A stretch of 48,033 nt of DNA. Origin: an uncultured Saprospiraceae bacterium. Its GTDB lineage: Bacteria > Bacteroidota > Bacteroidia > Chitinophagales > Saprospiraceae. Below, piece after piece: positions 1-7,727 of this stretch. The DNA lies in contig CALDEM010000036.1 in NCBI GenBank assembly GCA_937942435.1, positions 1 through 48,033 on the forward strand. The letters are read 5' to 3'. The notes under the pieces are model-generated. The model did not search any database and was not told the origin of the DNA. It worked only from the letters and a program-made list of their open reading frames with translations. Position 1 is the stretch's first letter. Each line of letters opens with the position of its first letter. The position numbers were made by a program, and so were the translations under genes.

Positions 1-84
1 TCTATTTCCAAAAGGGGTAAGTTCCGATTCGGCTTTAGCTCCATTATCTTCGAGGATGTATCAGGTATAAAACGTGTTATAAAG

Positions 85-1185
85 TTAATGAGCTTCAAGA
101 TAGTCTTGTATCAAATAGTAATAGATGCAGTCCTTGGCCAAGGAAGGGTCATTGAGGCGACTTGAAAGTGCATCACTTTTTAAAGACTCAGTGTTTTTAA
201 TCTGAGTTAAGAAATCCTTTAGTTGGTTTTTAGACATGTGTGATATCTGGTTTGCTAATGAAAGAACAGCTAAGGCAGTAGTGTGTTTTGAATTGGCTAC
301 GATTATAGTTTTAGAATTATTGTCAAACGAGGAGAAGCCATCAAATAATTCTTGGACAATCACCGGATGAGAAAATAGTGGTTTGGGTAGTTTTTTCAAA
401 ATATAACTTCTGGTCATAGCATTGGCGCTGCGTAGCACTTGAGCGAGGGGTTCTATCTTTTCCTCCATCTGATCTACTGGAAGACGCTCTACTGTTTGCA
501 TATGGTACTCTTGATGAGATGATTCTAAAAGATGATCTCCCAATCGATCGGAGTAAATAGAGGATAAGTTTTTCTGGATCATCGGGACTGCAGCACCATG
601 TGCTATGCGCCATAACTTGTGACAAGAATAAAGTGCCCCATCGACGATCTCTGTTTTAATCTCTTTTCTAGTGGCACCACTTACCCCATCTACCTCTACC
701 CCTTTGAACTTGATCGTCAAGTCTCGAGATAAGCTGATGTCATACAAGCTATGTAGCGGTCGCTTACCCATGATGGAGTGAGCATCACCGAGTAATCCAT
801 GCAACTTTTCGTAATCTTTTTTTTCAAAATTGTCGTGATCGAACTTGCTAAGCTTCTCATCAGAGAACTCGCCGTAGCCTGCATAGTTACCCATAAGGTC
901 CCAGTACATCTCTATAAAGACAGGCTTACAAAGATTATCAATACAAACGGGTGTCTGGATATCCGAATAGTACATCAGTGGTAAGTCATCAGCACTTTTG
1001 AGCAAAAACATGTCGTGCGACAACAAGGTGTCGGGATTGTTAAAAGAGAATACTTTCTCACTCTTAGCAACGAGACTATAATCACTTGATAAGTTGATAA
1101 ACTTTGGTTGATTAGTCGGTAGCAAATCTCCATCAACAAGTAGAGATGTCAATAACAGAGTTGCTACAAAAAAGATGATCTTCAT
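85..1185 (-). CDS. Secreted protein with FMN_bind-like SGAT motif
   Basis: 366 residues with an N-terminal hydrophobic signal segment (about residues 1-18). Around residues 155-190 there is an FMN_bind-like stretch containing D166-G-V-S-G-A-T172, which matches the Dxx(S/T)GAT pattern in which ApbE flavin transferases attach FMN to the threonine in NqrC and RnfG. An aromatic-rich block with a cysteine pair (PVCIDNLCKP, about residues 80-89) precedes it. The C-terminal half looks helical and repeat-like, with no family I recognise. It lies 11 bp downstream of the FAD oxidoreductase on the same strand, so the two are probably co-transcribed. Seen: signal peptide, motif, spacing. Inferred: an extracytoplasmic flavoprotein acting with its neighbour. 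The flavin assignment rests on a short motif and is tentative. Confidence 0.75.
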   Translation of the reverse strand: MKIIFFVATLLLTSLLVDGDLLPTNQPKFINLSSDYSLVAKSEKVFSFNNPDTLLSHDMFLLKSADDLPLMYYSDIQTPVCIDNLCKPVFIEMYWDLMGNYAGYGEFSDEKLSKFDHDNFEKKDYEKLHGLLGDAHSIMGKRPLHSLYDISLSRDLTIKFKGVEVDGVSGATRKEIKTEIVDGALYSCHKLWRIAHGAAVPMIQKNLSSIYSDRLGDHLLESSHQEYHMQTVERLPVDQMEEKIEPLAQVLRSANAMTRSYILKKLPKPLFSHPVIVQELFDGFSSFDNNSKTIIVANSKHTTALAVLSLANQISHMSKNQLKDFLTQIKNTESLKSDALSSRLNDPSLAKDCIYYYLIQDYLEAH

Positions 1186-1196
1186 GGATTACTTTT

Positions 1197-2978
1197 TTAA
1201 GGTCTCAGAAGTTGTTGTTGTTCTATCAATTGCATGTATTCGTCGAGGTGTTGTTTATAAACAGCTCGTGGATTGATGCCGTACTTTTTACATATAACAG
1301 ATGCAAAACCAACAGCAGCTCCCATCTGCCCCGTTGTAAGCATCACCCGAGGCCCTCCTAGTCCTGCATGAGAAGTACTAAAGCACCGTCCTGCCATGAA
1401 TAGATTATTTATATTGTTAGAATAGAGGCTTCTATAAGGGATATAATACTTCTGGGTTCTATAAAATAGTGCTTCAGATAAGAAGTCAGGTTTGGTATCA
1501 TCTACTAGATTTTGCTGGTAATGTATATCAACAGCTCTTATCTCTTGTACTACCGAGTCAGGAAACTGAACTTTGTCCTGAACATCTTTAAAAGTAAATA
1601 TATGATCACCTACGAGTCTTCGTGATTCTCTCTTCCCTACTAGGTAAGACATCCATTGTAATCTATAATTACTGTTGTCCGGATTTGATTTAGCATTGGA
1701 GAAAGAGCCCACAATCGCTCTGAGCATATGGTCTCTGATATCTTCTGCATCATCTATCTGATGTAGGTCATTTCGCGAAAACTCCCAGTACCATTCTCCT
1801 GCTACTGCTTCATGGTCTCCCGCCACGGGAAGGGCCCAAGGCACTTCCGGAAAGTCTGATGCCTTCTGATCTTCGACTGTTTGAAATAAAATAGAAGATC
1901 CCATGACAGCATTGTCTGCGACTTCAGGGCTCCATAGCTCTCCCCATTTATCCCATGCTTCACCATACTTATACTTGCTTTCGCGGCCATAGCTGTATTC
2001 TGCGCCAGCCCAATAACCTATCCAACCATCTCCTGTGGCATCAACAAATAATGGTGCGATAAATCGAATCCGTTCTCCATTAGCTGTGTGCCGTGCATCT
2101 ACATGCTGGATGATACCATCTTCTGCAACGGCATCATAAGCACGCCAATTCAAATGGATATCAATATTGGCATACTTACTCATGTTCTCATCCCTTCGCG
2201 TCTGATCCAGAATCGCTTCATCTGAACCATTGGGATAATGATAAGTATCAATCTTCTGAAGAATCCTTTCGAACTTACCATAAATACCTTCGGTATGCAC
2301 TCTAATCTCACTACTGGCATTTCCTCCAAGCACCGGGCGATCTTGGATTAAGGCAACCTTTGAGCCTTCTTCTGCCGCTGCTATAGCCGCTGCGCAACCT
2401 GCCAATCCACCTCCCGTCACAACAAGATCATAATACTTAAACGTTTCAGGCTCAAGAGGTTCTTTAAGCTTCTGAGCTCTCCAAGGTTTTAGTTCTTCAA
2501 AATCTGAAGGAGGCGACTCGTTTTGTTGGCTAAAGTACAGTGCATCACATCTTCCGTTGAAACCAGTGAGGTCCACTAGCTCTACTACTGTTCTTTGTGA
2601 CTTTAAATTAACTTTTCCGGCATATTCCCAATTCCAATTAGCATGGAGTCCGAGTTCATTTTCTAAGTTGACCTGATTAATAGCAACTTTAAACCTTCCT
2701 GGTGCTTTCCACTTTCCTGGTACCCAGTTTTTTGTTCTTGCCCAGACATGATATTCGGCATCCGTCTCTGTTGTAATTGTCATAGACGCATTGTCCACAG
2801 GGGTCCCCATGCCATGTGCCATGAGATAAGGAGATCCTACTTGTTGCACGAACTGAGGATCTACGACCCATCCCCCTTTATTGAGAAAAGATTCTGCTTC
2901 GATTAAGAAATCAGTTTGCCCCCACAATCCTAATTGGGATAAGGAAAAGATAATTACAATAAATGACTTAATTATCAT
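1197..2978 (-). CDS. Secreted FAD-dependent oxidoreductase (FAD_oxidored family)
   Basis: 593 residues. A signal peptide (about 1-20) is followed by a beta-sandwich-like region (about 24-150, similar to the golvesin or carbohydrate-binding modules found on such proteins) and then an FAD-binding Rossmann fold that starts at YDLVVTGGGLAGCAAAIAAA (G189-G194). A second conserved segment, GGNASSEIRVHTEGI (from about residue 218), is typical of the PF12831-type FAD_oxidored family, whose members occur with polysaccharide-degradation genes in Bacteroidota. The C-terminus carries the family's NNLFMAGRCFSTSHAGLGGPRV-type region, which closes the FAD site. The substrate is unknown. It is the first gene of a two-gene operon with the SGAT-motif protein, which suggests extracytoplasmic redox chemistry. 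Confidence 0.88.
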   Translation of the reverse strand: MIIKSFIVIIFSLSQLGLWGQTDFLIEAESFLNKGGWVVDPQFVQQVGSPYLMAHGMGTPVDNASMTITTETDAEYHVWARTKNWVPGKWKAPGRFKVAINQVNLENELGLHANWNWEYAGKVNLKSQRTVVELVDLTGFNGRCDALYFSQQNESPPSDFEELKPWRAQKLKEPLEPETFKYYDLVVTGGGLAGCAAAIAAAEEGSKVALIQDRPVLGGNASSEIRVHTEGIYGKFERILQKIDTYHYPNGSDEAILDQTRRDENMSKYANIDIHLNWRAYDAVAEDGIIQHVDARHTANGERIRFIAPLFVDATGDGWIGYWAGAEYSYGRESKYKYGEAWDKWGELWSPEVADNAVMGSSILFQTVEDQKASDFPEVPWALPVAGDHEAVAGEWYWEFSRNDLHQIDDAEDIRDHMLRAIVGSFSNAKSNPDNSNYRLQWMSYLVGKRESRRLVGDHIFTFKDVQDKVQFPDSVVQEIRAVDIHYQQNLVDDTKPDFLSEALFYRTQKYYIPYRSLYSNNINNLFMAGRCFSTSHAGLGGPRVMLTTGQMGAAVGFASVICKKYGINPRAVYKQHLDEYMQLIEQQQLLRP

Positions 2979-3019
2979 AGTGAATATTTTAGTGGCATCA
3001 AGACGGTCATATCTGACTG

Positions 3020-3520
3020 TTAACGATTGGCCTAAGCAAAGTACGGAACTAATTTTATTGGAATATCGGTTGCGTACTTAATGGTCAAAGGTTTGTACAA
3101 TGAACCCTCCCACTTTTCTTTTGGCAATATTTGTACTAGTCCTTTGAGTACAACAACACCAGAAAGCATGTCGGCATCGTACGATGACTCAAAGGTAATA
3201 TCTTGCGAAACAACTATACCCATTGTATCGATGCCTTTCGGCAAATCTTTAGCTTCTAAACAATAGATCACAGAGCCGTACTTTACAGCGACTTGATTAC
3301 ATGTTTCTTCTATGTTAGGTTTAGAAGAAGCGAGTTGAGGATTAGAAGGTAGCTGTAGTTCTATGACATCAGCTTTATTCCAATCTCTATAGATTTCTTG
3401 ATATGAACTACTTTCAATATTTCGCGAAAGCTTGATACTGTTGACTCTCTGAGGCGACATGAATGTTAACCTAAGATACAACACCAAAATTAGCTTTCGT
3501 GCAAAACATATAAAATGCAT
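3020..3520 (-). pseudogene. Remnant of a GH127/DUF1680 beta-L-arabinofuranosidase-like gene (C-terminal part)
   Basis: The open frame 3032-3520 encodes 162 residues. From about residue 40 on it reads like the C-terminal beta-sandwich of DUF1680/GH127 proteins: EIYRDWNKADVIELQLP, then VAVKYGSVIYCLEAKD, a DADMLSGVVVLKG block and VPYFA. The frame stops with TAG at 3032-3034. Reading through gives A-N-R and then TAA at 3020-3022. The family normally ends this block with PYYAWANR, so the TAG sits exactly where tryptophan (TGG) is expected. The whole catalytic (alpha/alpha)6 domain is missing upstream; only about 170 bp separate the fragment from the next gene. I read this as a degraded leftover, not a functional small protein. 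Family assignment is from remembered motifs. Confidence 0.7.
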
Positions 3521-3691
3521 GAGTTACTCTAATGGAATATCGGATAATAAAGTGATCACTCGTTAAAAGGGAAATACAGAAAATGACTCAGATGTCTTCT
3601 TTCTTCTATTTTGGTCCGCAATTACAATTCTTGATTAATCAAGCAACAATTTAGACAGCAAACCAAAATCTAATCGCTAATTTGTCTTACT

Positions 3692-5332
3692 ATGGGCGCT
3701 TCTGTTAAGACAACCAATCGATTACTCAGTAGATTACTTGCTGTTCTATTGTTATCCATGTTTTGTTCTTATGCGCTACCGTTCCAAGGAATTGCTCAAT
3801 CAAACTCGGAGATTTGTGACAATGGCATAGATGATGATGGCGATGGACAAGTCGACCTCAATGACAACGATTGTGTCTGCGAGGTGATCGCACCTGTATC
3901 CGCTATACCCAATCCTTCCTTTGAGGATATGAATTGTTGCCCTTCTAACAGAAGTCAGCTAGATTGTGCTGATGTATGGATCCAAGCATCCGAACCTACA
4001 ACTGACTATCTACATCAATGCGGCTGGAATGGTTGGGAGAACTTTCCTCCACCTATGCCATACCCTGATGGAGAGGCCATCATGGGTTTTAGAGATGGCA
4101 GAAACTTTCAAGGAGGCGCTGAAAATAATTGGAAAGAGTACGCTGGCGCATGTCTCATTAGTCCTTTAAGGGCATCCGAAACTTATAGATTTGAGTTTTT
4201 TTTAGGCTTTGTTGACAACCAAAAGTCACCTCTTATTGATATTACTTTTTTTGGCACTACCGATTGTGAAAACCTACCTTTTGGTGTAGGTAGGGAAGAT
4301 CTCGGTTGTCCAACCAATGGTTCTAATTGGGTAAGACTTGGATCAAGAAGAGTATCATCTCCTGGAGGATCTTCTTGGGTAAAAACTACAATCGATGTAG
4401 TACCCAGAGAAGATATTAGAGCTATAGCAATCGGACCAAGTTGTCAACCTACAACAGCATTTGAAAGTACCTACTACTTCTTTGACAACCTTGTATTAGA
4501 TGATATTAGAGCATTTGAGTTTGTCATCTCAGAAGTCAATCATCCTTGCGCTGAAGATTTCGCATTGGCAGTGCCTGAAGAAGAAGGGTTAGCTTATCAA
4601 TGGTACAAAGAAGGTGTCGCTTTAGTGGGGGAAACCGAAGCACAACTCAGTCAGATATATGGAGAAGGCCAATACCAAGTTAGAACAATGGCTAGTAATG
4701 GAAGCTGCTCTATAACCCAAGAGTACAACTACCTCATACCATCATTTAACACATCCGAACCCATCTCAATATGTGAAGGAGATATTTATAATTTTGGTAC
4801 GCAGCAAATCACAACATCTGGTCAATATGTAGAGACATTTAAGAATGCTAATAATTGTGACAGTACCGTAGTCATAGACCTTGATGTTCTACTTCAAGAT
4901 GGCGGAGAGATTGATGTTAAAATATTTGAAGGTGAAGAATATGGCATCGGGAGTCAAGAGTTTAAAACAGAAGGCACACATGTAGCGCAACTCACCTCCG
5001 CTTTAGGTTGTGATAGTCTGGTAGATGTTAATTTAGAATTCTATAATATCTACATGCCCAATATTTTCTCACCAACAAGTATCAATGGCAACGATAGGTT
5101 TATGATATTAGGCAATGATGACTTAGTCGAAGTAAGCTCTCTTATCATCTATAACAGATGGGGGCAACAAGTATATGCTGAAACTAATCTCTTGGGCAAA
5201 GAAAGTGATGGGTGGAATGGACGCAAGGATGATGAGGATATCCAGCCTGGGGTTTATCTTTATCGTGCCCAAGTGCTTATGGATGATGGAAAGGAGCGGT
5301 TATTTACAGGTGAACTTATGGTTTTGTACTAA
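3692..5332 (+). CDS. T9SS cargo protein with type B (gliding motility-associated) sorting domain
   Basis: 546 residues. A signal peptide (about 1-36, ending near GIAQS) is followed by an acidic calcium-binding-like motif ICDNGIDDDGDGQVDLNDND (about 41-60, thrombospondin type 3-like). A large beta-rich middle resembles the adhesin or carbohydrate-binding parts of gliding proteins. From about residue 455 (MPNIFSPTSINGNDRF, NRWGQQVYAE, DGWNGR, PGVYLYRAQV) the C-terminus is the roughly 90-residue type B T9SS sorting domain (TIGR04131 type). The protein is therefore expected to cross the outer membrane through the type IX machinery and stay at, or leave, the cell surface. Its binding target is unknown. 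The start ATG is followed directly by the basic n-region of the signal peptide. Confidence 0.88.
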   Translation: MGASVKTTNRLLSRLLAVLLLSMFCSYALPFQGIAQSNSEICDNGIDDDGDGQVDLNDNDCVCEVIAPVSAIPNPSFEDMNCCPSNRSQLDCADVWIQASEPTTDYLHQCGWNGWENFPPPMPYPDGEAIMGFRDGRNFQGGAENNWKEYAGACLISPLRASETYRFEFFLGFVDNQKSPLIDITFFGTTDCENLPFGVGREDLGCPTNGSNWVRLGSRRVSSPGGSSWVKTTIDVVPREDIRAIAIGPSCQPTTAFESTYYFFDNLVLDDIRAFEFVISEVNHPCAEDFALAVPEEEGLAYQWYKEGVALVGETEAQLSQIYGEGQYQVRTMASNGSCSITQEYNYLIPSFNTSEPISICEGDIYNFGTQQITTSGQYVETFKNANNCDSTVVIDLDVLLQDGGEIDVKIFEGEEYGIGSQEFKTEGTHVAQLTSALGCDSLVDVNLEFYNIYMPNIFSPTSINGNDRFMILGNDDLVEVSSLIIYNRWGQQVYAETNLLGKESDGWNGRKDDEDIQPGVYLYRAQVLMDDGKERLFTGELMVLY

Positions 5333-5720
5333 AAATACTTCATCCTTAAATTTGAGGCAGCGGATAGATCATATCCGGTAGGTTCTATTACATCATCCAA
5401 CTATTTTTATTCTTTCAACTTTTTATAAAGTTGAGCGAGAACGACTGATTTAAAACGCAGTAAAATAATGGCAACATGCAGGGCCATTCATAGTACACGA
5501 TACTTATTGTACAAAAGAAGCGAGAGAATAGGCTATCTATTATTTTAGCCTGTGCCCGTATGGATACAGCACAAATCAAACATGGCCGCGCCATAATTAA
5601 TCATCGAAAGTTGTAAAAAAAGCAAAGCTTTCCTTTAGGAATGAAAGGCGCAGGAGGCAGCCATGAACTGATTTTGCTGAGGCTAGGAAGCCCGCAACAA
5701 CCAACCTCTACTTTTTCACA
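5333..5720. other. Intergenic region, 388 bp, convergent gene ends
   Basis: Lies between the ends of two convergent genes. It holds one clear hairpin, TCAACTTT-ttat-AAAGTTGA at 5415-5434 (8-bp perfect stem), about 80 bp past the T9SS cargo gene and a possible terminator, though without a strong T run. The stretch 5610-5705 is unusually G+C- and purine-rich for an intergenic region (it contains GCAGGAGGCAGCC and GAAGCCCGCAACAACC) and could be structured RNA or an old gene remnant. I compared it with the cores of cobalamin, SAM-I, TPP and c-di-GMP riboswitches from memory and found no fit. No credible open reading frame. Confidence 0.4.
5415..5434 (+). terminator. Hairpin after T9SS cargo gene, possible terminator
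   Basis: TCAACTTT, loop TTAT, AAAGTTGA: a perfect 8-bp stem. It sits 83 bp after the stop codon at 5332. The flanks are A/T-rich but lack a long T tract on the plus strand. The stem is symmetrical and could serve either convergent gene. Confidence 0.35.
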
Positions 5721-6290
5721 TCACTCCTGAACATCCAAATTATACTTCTCCAATAAACCCTTAACTCCATACAAAGAAACCTTGGCTTTACTAACCCTAT
5801 TCTGTTCAGGATCAATAGAATAGTTATAAGAAGTAGTCAAGTCTGCATTTTCTAATATTGTCCGATCAAAGATCGCTGCTCTAAAGTCACAATTATTAAA
5901 AACAGCTGCGGTTAGGTCAGTCTCAGTAAAGTCAACTTCATGCAGCTTGACATCAGTGAAAGTTTGTCTCTTTAAGACCATCTGATAGAAGGAACAATTA
6001 TTCATTATACAATCGTGGAACTCGAAAGAAAGGGTGAAGGGATTGCAATGATCAAATCGAAGACCGAAGAGTTTACAACCGCGAAAGATGACATTCTGAA
6101 AAGAGGTTCTATCTGTGTTAGCATTGGTCATGTCGCAATCGACAAATTCACACTCTATAAAGAAAAACTTTGACAAGTCTACATCTTTCAATATGCAGTT
6201 TGTGAAAACACAGTACTCATATTGCCCTCTTTCTAATTCTTTCTTTTGGAAATCAGAATCGTCAAAACGTTCTTCAGTGATATACTTCAT
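5721..6290 (-). CDS. Pentapeptide-repeat protein
   Basis: 189 residues with tandem A(D/N)LXX-type repeats through most of the length: for example CVFTNCILKDVDLSKFFFIE, ANTDRTSF, DFTETDLTAAVFNNCDFRAA and ILENADLTTS. This predicts a right-handed quadrilateral beta-helix of the kind seen in QnrB and McbG. The C-terminal ends with a short non-repeat helix (YGVKGLLEKYNLD), as in Qnr-like proteins that dimerise. There is no signal peptide, so it is cytoplasmic. Qnr and McbG family members protect DNA gyrase, but most chromosomal relatives have no proven function. It follows the serine hydrolase gene by 12 bp on the same strand, so the two may share a transcript. Confidence 0.88.
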   Translation of the reverse strand: MKYITEERFDDSDFQKKELERGQYEYCVFTNCILKDVDLSKFFFIECEFVDCDMTNANTDRTSFQNVIFRGCKLFGLRFDHCNPFTLSFEFHDCIMNNCSFYQMVLKRQTFTDVKLHEVDFTETDLTAAVFNNCDFRAAIFDRTILENADLTTSYNYSIDPEQNRVSKAKVSLYGVKGLLEKYNLDVQE

Positions 6291-6302
6291 TGTCTATTAA
6301 AA

Positions 6303-7424
6303 CTATTGAGCCGCAGCATGCGCTAATCCAAATAGCCCAACTGTGATATCTGATATTTGCTGTATGATACCAGAAGTATTAGAAGCTGTAACGATGACTG
6401 ACTTAGTGTCTGGAAACAACATCATAAAAGAGGAGCATCCTAACTGTGCGCCTGTATGACCGACCACATCGCCGAGTTGAGGATTGTCTCCATAGAGATA
6501 GAGCCCTAAACCATAAGGATTACCTTCTTTTTTGAAGCTATTATCTGCCATCATCATTTTAAATGAAGAATCACTGATCAATAAGCCATCGATAAGAGCC
6601 ATACCGAACTTTAGAATATCCTCAATGGCACATTGAAATCCACCAGCAGGGATACGATCACTAAGATCTACATCATCAGTTACCTTTATCTTACCATTGC
6701 TCTGTCTGTGATATGGTGTAGACTGATGCTCATATGTTTTATTAGCGTTCTCGATGGATATAGTCTGCATGCCAGCAACATCCCAAATGTTCTTTTGCAT
6801 ATAGTCCTCGTAAGACATACCACTCACACTTTCTATGATGGCTCCAAGAACAGTGTATCCATATGAAGTGTAACCAAACGCAGAGCCAGGATTAAATTCT
6901 AATTTTCTCTTAGAAAATATATCTATGGCGTCACTAAAGTTTTTATAATGCTTCTTATTGTTATTCTCTTTCTTGTTTTTGTAAGCACCTATGCCCGAGC
7001 TATGTTGCATCAATTGCTTTACAGTTATGCGAGATGCTTTGTCTTTTGGATAGACCGGAAGGTAAGTATCTATGGTAGCTTCTAAGTCAAGTAGTCCTCG
7101 CTCATGTAATTGTAAGATGGCGACACATGTCATCGGCTTGGCGATCGAAGCCATCCGACTCACAGTGTTGGCATCAAAAGGTTGTTGACTTTTTTTATCA
7201 GCAAGGCCTATATGTTGTTGCCAAACAATGGCGCCATCACGTGCGACACCGGCTGCCAGGCCAACGGCTATGTTTTCATTTATAAGTTTTTGCAAGGAGG
7301 TCTCCGCGTTAGCTAATACCTCAACCATAGTAGGTTGCTCTTGCCCATTGAGCGTGCAAAAAGAGATGGATGCGATCAAGAATAATAAGATGCGGTTAGT
7401 TAGGTTGGTAGTTAAGCAAGTCAT
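6303..7424 (-). CDS. Secreted serine hydrolase, beta-lactamase/class C-like family
   Basis: 373 residues with a signal peptide (about 1-27, cleavage near LNGQEQ). The serine-beta-lactamase/penicillin-recognising fold is shown by S93-I-A-K96 (SxxK nucleophile and base), Y185-T-S (in the YxN position) and the HTG triad in VVGHTGAQLG near the C-terminus. The family (PF00144) includes class C beta-lactamases, D-alanyl-aminopeptidases and esterases. The Y-T-S and HTG forms suggest an esterase or peptidase and not a dedicated beta-lactamase. The predicted location is periplasm or outside. First gene of a probable two-gene unit with the pentapeptide-repeat protein. Confidence 0.88.
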   Translation of the reverse strand: MTCLTTNLTNRILLFLIASISFCTLNGQEQPTMVEVLANAETSLQKLINENIAVGLAAGVARDGAIVWQQHIGLADKKSQQPFDANTVSRMASIAKPMTCVAILQLHERGLLDLEATIDTYLPVYPKDKASRITVKQLMQHSSGIGAYKNKKENNNKKHYKNFSDAIDIFSKRKLEFNPGSAFGYTSYGYTVLGAIIESVSGMSYEDYMQKNIWDVAGMQTISIENANKTYEHQSTPYHRQSNGKIKVTDDVDLSDRIPAGGFQCAIEDILKFGMALIDGLLISDSSFKMMMADNSFKKEGNPYGLGLYLYGDNPQLGDVVGHTGAQLGCSSFMMLFPDTKSVIVTASNTSGIIQQISDITVGLFGLAHAAAQ

Positions 7425-7727
7425 ATGATTTAAGTTAGTATATGTCAGTAATTATTTATTGATGATTCAAATATGAATATAAATCTCCTTCGATTTTCAA
7501 GCTGCACTTGGGCGTCAGGTTATTACTGATAGAACTGCATCTACAACGGTTAAAATAGCATAGCAAGTCATATAAAAGAATTCGTCAAAAGCAAATTGAG
7601 GTTGGGCATGAGCAGAGGGCCATTTGTCAGTACAAGTGGCTCGATCGTATAGGTACAATCCTTATCAGAAGTCCAATCTCCCCGTTATACTGTGCAAGAG
7701 CAGAGCTTTTTATATATTCGACGTAAT

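Noticed and set aside
1..84. End of a gene to the left of the window.
   Set aside because: The 84 bp hold no convincing open frame or terminator that would support a call.
5610..5705. Possible cobalamin, SAM-I or TPP riboswitch.
   Set aside because: None of the conserved core elements that I can recall aligns, and the neighbouring genes are unrelated to these metabolites.
6303..7424. Class C beta-lactamase (resistance gene).
   Set aside because: The fold is shared with esterases and peptidases; the YxN and HTG motifs are variant and there is no ampR-like neighbour.
7568..7687. A minus-strand frame of about 38 codons (GDWTSDKDCTYTIEPLVLTN ...) between the serine hydrolase and the ThuA-dehydrogenase gene.
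   Set aside because: It looks coding-like but is short, has no start codon and ends early. It may be another gene remnant; not enough for a feature.
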